A stretch of 64,000 nucleotides of DNA from Methanobacterium sp. UBA279 (lineage in GTDB: Archaea > Methanobacteriota > Methanobacteria > Methanobacteriales > Methanobacteriaceae), in assembly GCA_002502855.1 (NCBI GenBank), contig DAQK01000021.1, positions 1 through 64,000 on the forward strand. The letters are read 5' to 3'. A program made the translations under genes and the position numbers. This document shows, piece by piece, positions 56,888 to 64,000 of this stretch. Position 1 is the first letter of the stretch; every line of letters starts with the position of its first letter. Below the pieces are notes generated by a model that was given only the letters and a program-made list of their open reading frames with translations, was not told the DNA's origin and did no database searches.

Positions 56888-56987
56888 TTTTCCACTTATC
56901 CCCTATACTCTTAATAAATTGTCACCGAATATCCATTAGTTTTGAAAGAGTTCCTCATATGGAGGTGGGAATAATTCGCAATGCGTA

Positions 56988-57470
56988 TTATCCCATTACT
57001 CCTGAGAATACAATCAGTAACAGAGCTATCAGGAAACCGTATATAGCTTGAGTTTCTGGTAAAGCGGTGAATACCACACCTTGGGAGAACATCTCTGGTT
57101 CTTCAACTACTGCACCTACACTTGCTGATGCTGCGTTAGCTTGACCTAGTGAAGAACCTGCGGCAGCAACACCGATAGCTAAACCTGCACCTATGGCTAA
57201 AATACCAAAATTGGTCTGAACAGCCTGTCCACTCATCATTCCGGAGAACACTATTAACAGTAAACCAATCAGGAAACCGTATATTGCCTGAGTTTCTGGT
57301 AGGGCTGTAAATATGATACCTTGGGAAAAGAATTCTTTCCTTTCGGCTACTGCCCCCACAGAAGTGGCGGCCACTTGACCCTGTCCTAAACCAGACAATG
57401 AACCTGCGATTCCTATGGCTAAACCTGCACCTATTGCTACTAATGCTGCTCCTAATGAAATTTCAACCAT
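56988..57470 (-). CDS. atpK: A-type ATP synthase rotor subunit K (two-hairpin)
   Basis: 160 residues made of two homologous hairpins. Each has the Glu in ALPETQAIYGFLI and a Gln in its first helix (SGLGQGQVAAT; GSSLGQANAAS). E, T and Tyr at +5, with Gln, match the sodium ligands described for Na+-type rotor rings, so Na+ coupling is predicted. Doubled hairpins with both Glu kept are known in Methanobacteriales. About 100 bp gaps on both sides. Confidence 0.95.
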   Translation of the reverse strand: MVEISLGAALVAIGAGLAIGIAGSLSGLGQGQVAATSVGAVAERKEFFSQGIIFTALPETQAIYGFLIGLLLIVFSGMMSGQAVQTNFGILAIGAGLAIGVAAAGSSLGQANAASASVGAVVEEPEMFSQGVVFTALPETQAIYGFLIALLLIVFSGVMG

Positions 57471-57569
57471 TTTTTCACCTCATATCATTTTTTTTAACAC
57501 ATCATTGTTTTTTTTAATTATTATACATGAATTTTATACATACACCAAAATTTTGGCTAGTTTTAGTGG

Positions 57570-59555
57570 TTATTCCAACGTGGTAATCTTTCTTTTCGCT
57601 CTAAATGGCCTGAATTTCATTCCCTGCCCTGTATAAAACTGGCTGAAAAACTCCACATAATGCAAACGCAGAGATTGTATGAAAGCACCCAGAGTTTGGA
57701 TCATAGAGTTTATAGGATGCATTACTATCAGGATCAATGCGGTTAGGATCACCCCAAGTACTGGAATCATCCCTACCACTTTAAAGGCGACGATGTTGAT
57801 AGCCATTGCCATTCCACCAGTGGCCAGACACGCTGCCAGCAACCTAGAAAAGGAGAAAACTTGTCCCACTAAACCCATTACATCCATGAGTCCAAATGCT
57901 CCGTTATGATAGACAAGTATGACCAGCCCGACTACTGCTACTCCTACTCCAATATAGATGGTAAATGCATTGGTTAGGTAAGCGGCACCTACCAGGAGAA
58001 TGCCCAGTATTAGGATCAGCCAGCAAATTTGATCACCAATGGCCTCTTTAACGGCACCTTTATGTAGGTTATTATAGGCTCCTAGAGCGAATCCTAGTAT
58101 GGTATATATTATTCCACACAGCAGAGCCAGTATCAAAATATTTTGAGGATTTACAAATGCATCAACAGATCCAATCACAGTTGGAAGTGATATACCCAGA
58201 TAGGTAGGGAGCAGATCCCCCATAAGACCATTGGTTATCAGAGCCATTGGTAAAGTCCAAATTCCACAGGCAATAAGGACAAATCCAAAGTCACTCATAA
58301 CTTTATTTTTTTTACCCAGGCCAAAAATAAGAAATGTACCTATTAACAAATCGAATATACCGTATAATCCATCTGTAAGACAGAATCCAAAGAAAAAGGG
58401 GAATACTAATGCCAATATTATGGTGGGATCTAATTCATTGTACTGTGGTGGGGAATACATTTTGGTCAGGAACTCAAAGGGTTTGGCGAAACCGGGGTTG
58501 TCCAGATGAACTGGAATTTTATCTTCTCCGTCTGGGTTTTTAACATCAACGATGGAGTGACCTTCTGTAGATTCTTTTATAACTTCCAGTGCTTGGTCCA
58601 AATCCTTCTCCCGCACCCATCCCTCTAACAGGTATGTTTTATCTGTTTTGGCAAAAGATGAGAAAATTTCTGCCCTTTGTCTTTCAATTTCAAGCTGTTC
58701 CTTTAGAACCAGAAATTTTTCCTGCCATTTCCGAGCTATATCCCCGACGGCTAGAAATAAATCCTCTTTTTCTTTTTCTACATTTTCAAGTTGGGTTTTA
58801 ACATTTATTATGGCTTCTTTTGGTTTTCCAGATAATCTGGAAACATCGAATTTCTCAAACTCAAACTTCCTTAGAAGTTTGGTGAGATCATCCCTGTATT
58901 TCTTCAGGATAACTATAACCACTGTTCTTTTTGTTTCTTCCGGAATTTCACCTTCTAATATGATTATTTTGTCAGTTAATTCCTCTAACTCGCTTTTAAA
59001 CTTTGGATAAACTTCTAAAGCAACTTTCCCGGATGTTATAGATACATGCTCAGTGTCTACCAGATCAGATACGTCCAGATCCAAAAATTCCAAACTTTGC
59101 AGGGAGTTGAAATCTGATTCGAGCTGGTTTCTATCAAATTCCAGTTGTTCCAATCTCTTCTGTATGGTCTGGGTTTCTGGTTCTACGGTTTCAATCGTTG
59201 TAGTTGCGTTTTCAAGTAATAGTTCTTTATCTAATTTATCAACTTTCTTTTTTTCAGGTAATTTTGGACTTATAAACCCTTCAATCATCTGCAAAGGGGT
59301 GACTTTCTCTTTTTTAATACTTTTCCAAAAATCAGTGATGTTGGTTATTCTCATCAAAAGAGAACTTACTTCAGGGGCATGGGGACTGATACGAGATGAT
59401 TCAAATATTCCACGCCATTCAAGGTCTTCTTTAACCCTATCTGATATGTCATGGATTTGTACCACTGATGCCTCGTGTAGTGCACTTATTAGAGAATCAG
59501 AATAATCATCCAAGGTAATAATTTCAAGCTTGCGCATTCTGGCTGGTCTAAACAT
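57570..59555 (-). CDS. atpI: A-type ATP synthase subunit I (stator a)
   Basis: About 661 residues: long cytoplasmic helical part, then seven to eight membrane helices (FPFFFGFCLTDGLYG...). The ion-path Arg lies in the penultimate helices (QVFSFSRLLAACLATGGMAM). ATG 59555 is preferred: GTGATG just upstream; the open frame starts at 59591, inside atpH. Confidence 0.95.
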   Translation of the reverse strand: MFRPARMRKLEIITLDDYSDSLISALHEASVVQIHDISDRVKEDLEWRGIFESSRISPHAPEVSSLLMRITNITDFWKSIKKEKVTPLQMIEGFISPKLPEKKKVDKLDKELLLENATTTIETVEPETQTIQKRLEQLEFDRNQLESDFNSLQSLEFLDLDVSDLVDTEHVSITSGKVALEVYPKFKSELEELTDKIIILEGEIPEETKRTVVIVILKKYRDDLTKLLRKFEFEKFDVSRLSGKPKEAIINVKTQLENVEKEKEDLFLAVGDIARKWQEKFLVLKEQLEIERQRAEIFSSFAKTDKTYLLEGWVREKDLDQALEVIKESTEGHSIVDVKNPDGEDKIPVHLDNPGFAKPFEFLTKMYSPPQYNELDPTIILALVFPFFFGFCLTDGLYGIFDLLIGTFLIFGLGKKNKVMSDFGFVLIACGIWTLPMALITNGLMGDLLPTYLGISLPTVIGSVDAFVNPQNILILALLCGIIYTILGFALGAYNNLHKGAVKEAIGDQICWLILILGILLVGAAYLTNAFTIYIGVGVAVVGLVILVYHNGAFGLMDVMGLVGQVFSFSRLLAACLATGGMAMAINIVAFKVVGMIPVLGVILTALILIVMHPINSMIQTLGAFIQSLRLHYVEFFSQFYTGQGMKFRPFRAKRKITTLE

Positions 59556-59574
59556 GAGCATCACTATATATACA

Positions 59575-59889
59575 TTAAAGGATGTTATCAATTATGACAG
59601 TGGCGGCTTCATCAATTTTATCGGTGGTTTTGGCTTTAATATTGGAAACTTCATCTTCTGTTTCTTTTAATATTCTGTTTGCCTCAATTTTGGCCTTATT
59701 CTCAGCTTCGAAAATGATCTGTTTGGATCGTTCGTTGGCATCTTCCCTTGTTTTTTCCACGATACTGACTGATACTTGGTTTGCTTCCTTTATTATTTCG
59801 GAAGAACGTTGTTTCGCATCCTCTAGAAGCTTTTTAGCATCATTTTCAGCTTTTTTTATGGTAGTAATAGCTTCTGATATCGTAATCAT
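59575..59889 (-). CDS. atpH: A-type ATP synthase subunit H
   Basis: 104 residues, almost entirely coiled coil (TIKKAENDAKKLLEDAKQRS); peripheral stalk. ATG 59889 follows GGTGATTCAA. First gene of the operon. Confidence 0.93.
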   Translation of the reverse strand: MITISEAITTIKKAENDAKKLLEDAKQRSSEIIKEANQVSVSIVEKTREDANERSKQIIFEAENKAKIEANRILKETEDEVSNIKAKTTDKIDEAATVIIDNIL

Positions 59890-59924
59890 TTGAATCACCA
59901 CATTATTCAGAATTTATGGATCAG

Positions 59925-59933
59925 TATATATAT
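59925..59933 (-). promoter_or_regulatory. TATA box of the ATP synthase operon
   Basis: TATATATAT centred about 40 bp before the atpH ATG, leaving a leader of roughly 13-15 nt that includes the GGTGAT ribosome site. Confidence 0.55.
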
Positions 59934-60739
59934 GTTTTACTATTTTAATCTGGCCTTCGTCCACTTAGTTTAAGTCCATATCACTTTATGTACAGGTAAA
60001 TATTGGATTCACTGCTTTTTTCTGGCCATTCAAATTTTATTACCCTGCACACAATTAAAAAATAACATTGAAAACAGATTTCTATCTAAATCTCATTTAA
60101 ACGTTATTTTTTAACCAGTGTGTTTCTTTTTAATTTTAATGATTGAAGGATAGTTCAAGTAAGTTGAGTCTAATAATATTAGAAATTTTATTAGAATTGT
60201 TTATTAATGTAATAGGCATTGCTCGTGTATTTTTAAACTAAACACAGTTATGGGATGTTTAAATTTCACTTAATATTAGGTGTGAATTCTTCAAGCACCA
60301 AGACTTATACCAAAAAATTAAGTACAGTCACTATTGTACACCACACAACCCACCCAATTAGAAATACAAAGAAAGCAATAACTTTTTTATCCAATTTAAC
60401 ACCTCTTTAGCCTAAATAGCATATTTTGGCCCATCGTAATAATCATTTTGTATTCTCTCAAACTACTAAAGATTATGAATGCTATATTATACTTGTCAAA
60501 TTTTTATCATATATATATTTGGCCATTTTGATCTGAGTTAATTGGAGGGTTTAAATGGAATATAATGAATGGATCACCCTTTTTAAGCCTCCTGATTTAT
60601 AATCTAGCTTATAATTATATAATATATACTTATTTTGTAATGATCGATCATTATGATATTAATGGACTGATCATTTTTTTAAATAGGGGAATGTTTGTCC
60701 TTCCATCCAAAGAAGATGAAAAAATTATAATATCCCTAC
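59934..60739. other. Intergenic stretch of about 800 bp
   Basis: A+T-rich. Apart from a possible 29-residue gene (60306-60395) I see no supported gene, RNA or repeat. The right part has TATATATATT at about 60511-60520. Confidence 0.5.
60306..60395 (-). CDS. Possible 29-residue membrane peptide
   Basis: A TTG start follows GAGGTGTTAAA. It encodes DKKVIAFFVFLIGWVVWCTI and VTVLNFLV: a two-Lys start and one hydrophobic helix. The strong ribosome site is the main evidence. Confidence 0.4.
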
Positions 60740-61594
60740 TTATGGGTTTCTTTCCTCCACATCATCGTAGCAGATCTCATCAGACTCTATGAATTTTCTG
60801 AAGGGGGATTCCTGCATTTGCTCCTCATTAACATGGGAAATCAGGGCTGGAAGTCTTCCTATCATGAAAATTCCCGCGCCAATCTGCCATTTAAATCCCA
60901 TATCTGATAAAATCCCGGCATTAGCCCCATCCACATTCATAAGGATGTTCTTCCTTTCAAATAAAATTTCCTGCAGGGCCATGGCCAGCTGGGTGTGGAT
61001 ACCATACAATCCATATTCCTTGGCCAGTTCCAGAAGTCTAGGTGCCCTGGGGTCTTCCTCATGGTAACGATGCCCATAACCCGGTATTTTCTTATTATTT
61101 TCCAGAAATTCTTCAACCAGTTGATATGCCATGATCTTGACGTCTTTAGGCGACTCAATGGTACCGGTAGTCATTTCACCTGTACCTGCCTCTTTTTCCA
61201 CACTGTTTTTAACTGTTTCCTGGAGGAGTTTCATACACTGCTCCAGAGCTCCGGCATGATGTTTTCCAAAGGCCATCAACCCCCCGGATACACAGGTATT
61301 CAACGGAGATCCGGTGGAGGCCATGAGCCGGGCCACCTGGGTGCTCGGGGGGGTAGTCCCATGGTCACAGAAAGAGACCAGCACGGCTTCAAACATCTTC
61401 GATTCATTTTCAGCAGGTTTATTGCCATTTATAAGTAGATAAACCATTTCAGGGAAGGATAAATTTCCAATGAGGTTTTCCTGCGGGTAGCCCCGGGTAA
61501 CGATCCGGTTGGGCTCCACTTTGGTTATGGAAGTTTTCCATTTAGGGTTCATATATTTAAGCAATTCTTCTATACCTTTTCTTCCAATGGCCAT
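60740..61594 (-). CDS. Short citrate synthase / citryl-CoA lyase family protein
   Basis: 284 residues, shorter than standard citrate synthase (about 380). FCDHGTTPPSTQVARLMAST, GKHHAGALEQC and PGYGHRYHEEDPRAPRL carry the His and Asp/Arg sites of the citryl-CoA lyase-like form found in methanogens. It would make (or split) citrate or citryl-CoA. ATG 61594 has GGAGTGGAG. Last gene of a four-gene minus-strand run. Confidence 0.83.
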   Translation of the reverse strand: MAIGRKGIEELLKYMNPKWKTSITKVEPNRIVTRGYPQENLIGNLSFPEMVYLLINGNKPAENESKMFEAVLVSFCDHGTTPPSTQVARLMASTGSPLNTCVSGGLMAFGKHHAGALEQCMKLLQETVKNSVEKEAGTGEMTTGTIESPKDVKIMAYQLVEEFLENNKKIPGYGHRYHEEDPRAPRLLELAKEYGLYGIHTQLAMALQEILFERKNILMNVDGANAGILSDMGFKWQIGAGIFMIGRLPALISHVNEEQMQESPFRKFIESDEICYDDVEERNP

Positions 61595-61631
61595 AAATCT
61601 CCACTCCAAGTTATGTTAAAGGGTTTTATTG

Positions 61632-62531
61632 TTAGAGATATAAATCAAATGATGATACTCTTGGTTCAACGCAACAACAGGGCCTCATACAAACTATACG
61701 AACTCCACTTGCCCTTTGAGGTCCTATATTTATAAGAGAACCCAGAACAGTTACCGAACCGCCCATGTTTAAAGCACCTATATCCAAACTATTTATAGTT
61801 TTGGTTAGGTCACCCTCCAACTCTGATTGTATATCCAAGTTACCATAGGCCATGGCCTTCAACATCAAAGCTGAAGCCTCAAAATGGGTTCTACCAACAC
61901 CCACAGCAGGTATACAGGGGGTGCAGCCTAACCTGGGAAGTTCTGACTTCATCCAGTCTGTTACATGCTTAAATATTTCACGATGATCCCGCTGATGGAA
62001 AACCCGGTAGGTGCTGGCCCTTATTTCCGGACCTCCACCCAACATGAGAATATTTATTCTTATTTTATCCCCACCCTCTTCTGGATCGAGTTCATCGAAT
62101 ATGAATGGGGGGGCTGAAACTTTTCCCGGGTCATCATAGAGGCCTTTTTTTTGCTCAATCCTCTCCAAATCATCACCTTTCACGGCCATGGGTCTTCCCG
62201 GGAGTTCCCTTAATCCCACCTTTATGCCTTCCCTTACTTTCCCTATAAAATTTCTAGGTAGAACTGCGTCTTCTCCCACTTCCACCAGTACATGGGGAAT
62301 ACCCGTATCATCACACAGCGGAACCCTATTTTCATGGGCTAACTCCGCGTTTTCAATTAAAAGCTCCAGAATCCATGAAGCACGTGGATTGGTTTCATCT
62401 TCAAGGGCTTTCCGGTAAGCATTGAACTGATCCGGGCGGAATTCCGTGCTGGCATTTACAACTGCGTTTTTAACCTGGTTGATTAAATTCATACTCTCCT
62501 TTCCATATTTTGAAAAAAATAACTCATTCAT
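61632..62531 (-). CDS. Fumarate hydratase class I, alpha subunit
   Basis: About 299 residues; iron-sulfur fumarase (FumA/TtdA N-terminal family). Fe-S cysteines occur in VPLCDDTGIPH, LGCTPC and CMRPCCCVEPR; GVGRTHFEASALMLKAM is conserved. The beta subunit is not in the window. Start 62531 (GAGG upstream) or 62492 (AAAGGAGAG upstream, fits the family start MNLINQVKNAV). L-tartrate dehydratase alpha is an alternative. Second fumarase type in the window. Confidence 0.86.
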   Translation of the reverse strand: MNELFFSKYGKESMNLINQVKNAVVNASTEFRPDQFNAYRKALEDETNPRASWILELLIENAELAHENRVPLCDDTGIPHVLVEVGEDAVLPRNFIGKVREGIKVGLRELPGRPMAVKGDDLERIEQKKGLYDDPGKVSAPPFIFDELDPEEGGDKIRINILMLGGGPEIRASTYRVFHQRDHREIFKHVTDWMKSELPRLGCTPCIPAVGVGRTHFEASALMLKAMAYGNLDIQSELEGDLTKTINSLDIGALNMGGSVTVLGSLINIGPQRASGVRIVCMRPCCCVEPRVSSFDLYL

Positions 62532-62544
62532 ATAGACCTCAACT

Positions 62545-63444
62545 TCATTCAGGGATAGCCAGATCCTTTACCCCTACTTCAGATGTTTCTGCTTCTGGAT
62601 AATAGCGTTCAATCATATTCTTAACCAGATATACCTGCCGGATACGCTCTGAAGCCTCTTTCGTGGTGGTGTCATGGCTGTGCTGTTTGGCTATCGACCC
62701 TCCGGTTTTAAGATAAACCGGTGAAGCTACCCTTATGATGTCCGGAACCTCGTAGTGCCTAATGAAACCTCCTGATGATTTCGGATTTTCCGTGTGAATG
62801 TCGATGGATATTTTAATAGCACTTCTAAGCGTGGCCAACATGTTAATCTGCAGGTCACGTACCGGATTGAATGAATCGGCACCTATCTCCTCCAACAACT
62901 TCGCAGAAGCAGGATTGCCGTGGCCGGTATGCGCAGAAACCTTGAAGTGCATATTCCAGGGCAGTTCACCCGCCTTCCTCATCTTCCCCAAAACCCACAG
63001 GAGCCCTTCGTCATAGAGCAATATCCCTCGGACACCCAACTCTGCCGCTCTTTTAACATCCTCTACAGCGTATAACAGGTTATCATATCCCCTTAACCGG
63101 TATCCTATCCGTGCGCCTTCCCTGGTCTGGGCAGAAGCGCTGGTATCATAGGTAGCCCGGGGACCAACGCTTAAAAAGAGCCCTATCTTAGCAGCCTGAG
63201 CCATCTCTACCATCTCTTCTATCTCAGAATCGGTTAGAAGCATGATACCCTTGGTCTGGGTTACCCGGTGCACGGTAACATCATAATCATTAGAGGCATC
63301 CAGGAGAGAAGCCATAGCCTCTGGTTTCTGGATACCCGGCACTTCGAAGCGGTACTGGGCACCATCTGGGAATCTGAGCTTAGATTCCTCGATCCCATCC
63401 CTTTTATCTATTCCCAGTGTCTTTAGAAAATCCGTTGATCGCAA
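62545..63444 (-). CDS. TIM-barrel protein, peptidase U32-like
   Basis: 299 residues. VRGILLYDEGLLWVLGKMRK and MHFKVSAHTGHGNPASAKLL with GADSFNPVRDL suggest a TIM barrel like U32-family proteins of methanogens. Catalytic role not known. It is the second gene of the run with MmgE/PrpD, fumarase and citrate synthase. Confidence 0.55.
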   Translation of the reverse strand: MRSTDFLKTLGIDKRDGIEESKLRFPDGAQYRFEVPGIQKPEAMASLLDASNDYDVTVHRVTQTKGIMLLTDSEIEEMVEMAQAAKIGLFLSVGPRATYDTSASAQTREGARIGYRLRGYDNLLYAVEDVKRAAELGVRGILLYDEGLLWVLGKMRKAGELPWNMHFKVSAHTGHGNPASAKLLEEIGADSFNPVRDLQINMLATLRSAIKISIDIHTENPKSSGGFIRHYEVPDIIRVASPVYLKTGGSIAKQHSHDTTTKEASERIRQVYLVKNMIERYYPEAETSEVGVKDLAIPE

Positions 63445-63543
63445 TTAATCCACTCCCAAAAATTAAATCTCCTAATTAAATCTTGTCAACATATAAGAAT
63501 GAAACTCTCTATAATAAATCTTATTAGTATACTAAAAATGAAT

Positions 63544-64000
63544 TTAGATTTTTAAAAATGAATTAAGATCACCCATAAATTGCCTCACGTCCGGGTAGGA
63601 ATCCATGTTTCCAATCACATTCAGGACTCGGGCATCCACATCCGGGTTTAAATTCCTGAACTTCCACTCTACGCCCTGTTTAAGGGGATTTTCCGGTTCA
63701 CCATGGGGCAAATCTACTTTATTTTTATATATGCCTTTCTCAGTAAATATTGTAACTTCAGATGGTCTACTTTGAGGGTACTGCTTATCCAGGTTAGAAT
63801 CTACCTTTATCTGGATTTTCCCAGATATGCTATCTATTCTCTTCTGATTTCGGGGAGAATAACTGAATTCAATCAAGTCACCAGTCTCCTGATAATGGTT
63901 TAGAAGCGCAACCGCCATGGAAACGGGTAAACTCTGCCTCAGGGCCTCAGTACTGGTGGGATGGTAATCATCGTGTTCAGCAGCTATTTTATAGGTGTTC
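63544..64000 (-). CDS. MmgE/PrpD family protein, C-terminal part
   Basis: Runs off the window; about 151 residues are seen. HDDYHPTSTEALRQSLPVSM and LPHGEPENPL match the end of MmgE/PrpD proteins (2-methylcitrate dehydratase, aconitate decarboxylase family). The 5' end is outside the window. Being upstream of citrate synthase and fumarase suggests a role with citrate-like acids. Confidence 0.82.
   Translation of the reverse strand, partial: NTYKIAAEHDDYHPTSTEALRQSLPVSMAVALLNHYQETGDLIEFSYSPRNQKRIDSISGKIQIKVDSNLDKQYPQSRPSEVTIFTEKGIYKNKVDLPHGEPENPLKQGVEWKFRNLNPDVDARVLNVIGNMDSYPDVRQFMGDLNSFLKI

Noticed and set aside
60565..60792. Open frame of 75 residues on the plus strand
   Set aside because: A/T-rich low-complexity translation that overlaps the citrate synthase gene antisense; no ribosome site.

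Overview
The window looks like a chromosomal segment of a methanogenic archaeon of the order Methanobacteriales, most likely a Methanobacterium-type organism (genus is inference). The evidence is a secreted protein with pseudomurein-binding repeats, a nine-gene archaeal A-type ATP synthase operon, the archaeal tRNA methylase Trm56, a CbiS cobinamide-salvage fusion, PycB, archaeal-type Ino1, DUF61 and DUF22 proteins, A+T-rich intergenic DNA with archaeal TATA boxes, and two tRNA genes without encoded CCA. No CRISPR array and no intact insertion sequence were seen.

Layout. 0-7.7 kb: cobalamin salvage (cbiS, cobS), trm56, a rubredoxin-Hcp fusion divergent from an MsvR-like redox regulator, larC and queC. 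7.9-11.4 kb: a secreted cell-wall protein cut from its C-terminal peptidase-like domain by one in-frame TGA, then a gene-poor stretch with a transposase remnant. 11.5-18 kb: pycB, a polytopic membrane protein, a molybdopterin-oxidoreductase fragment, a caspase-like protease and ino1. 18.2-20.5 kb: a run of small genes, most broken by frameshifts or stops. 20.5-30.4 kb: a UbiA prenyltransferase, a histidine kinase, an operon-like set (class II fumarase, fumarate reductase/succinate dehydrogenase A and B, rubredoxin-FMN oxidoreductase) and an acyltransferase. 30.6-33.6 kb: a PadR-led group. 33.7-46.1 kb: an accessory region with AbrB-type proteins, two PIN toxin-antitoxin modules, a large HEPN protein, HEPN/MNT modules, a DUF2283 pair, an MBL-rhodanese protein and an ABC exporter. 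46.3-50.9 kb: a coiled-coil protein, a Cas4-like nuclease, tRNA-Gln, an ATP-grasp ligase and small membrane proteins. 50.9-59.9 kb: the ATP synthase operon atpHIKECFABD. 60.7-64 kb: short citrate synthase, class I fumarase alpha subunit, a TIM-barrel protein and the end of an MmgE/PrpD protein.

Working together: pycB (oxaloacetate), both fumarases, the fumarate reductase and the citrate synthase belong to the partial TCA pathways that methanogens use for biosynthesis. The fumarate reductase has neither a membrane anchor nor the C-terminal cysteine-rich domain of methanogen TfrB, and is followed by a rubredoxin-fused FMN enzyme; this is the strongest candidate here for an undescribed electron-transfer arrangement. 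The unusual number of single-base disruptions could be real gene decay or uncorrected homopolymer errors, and the read data should settle this.
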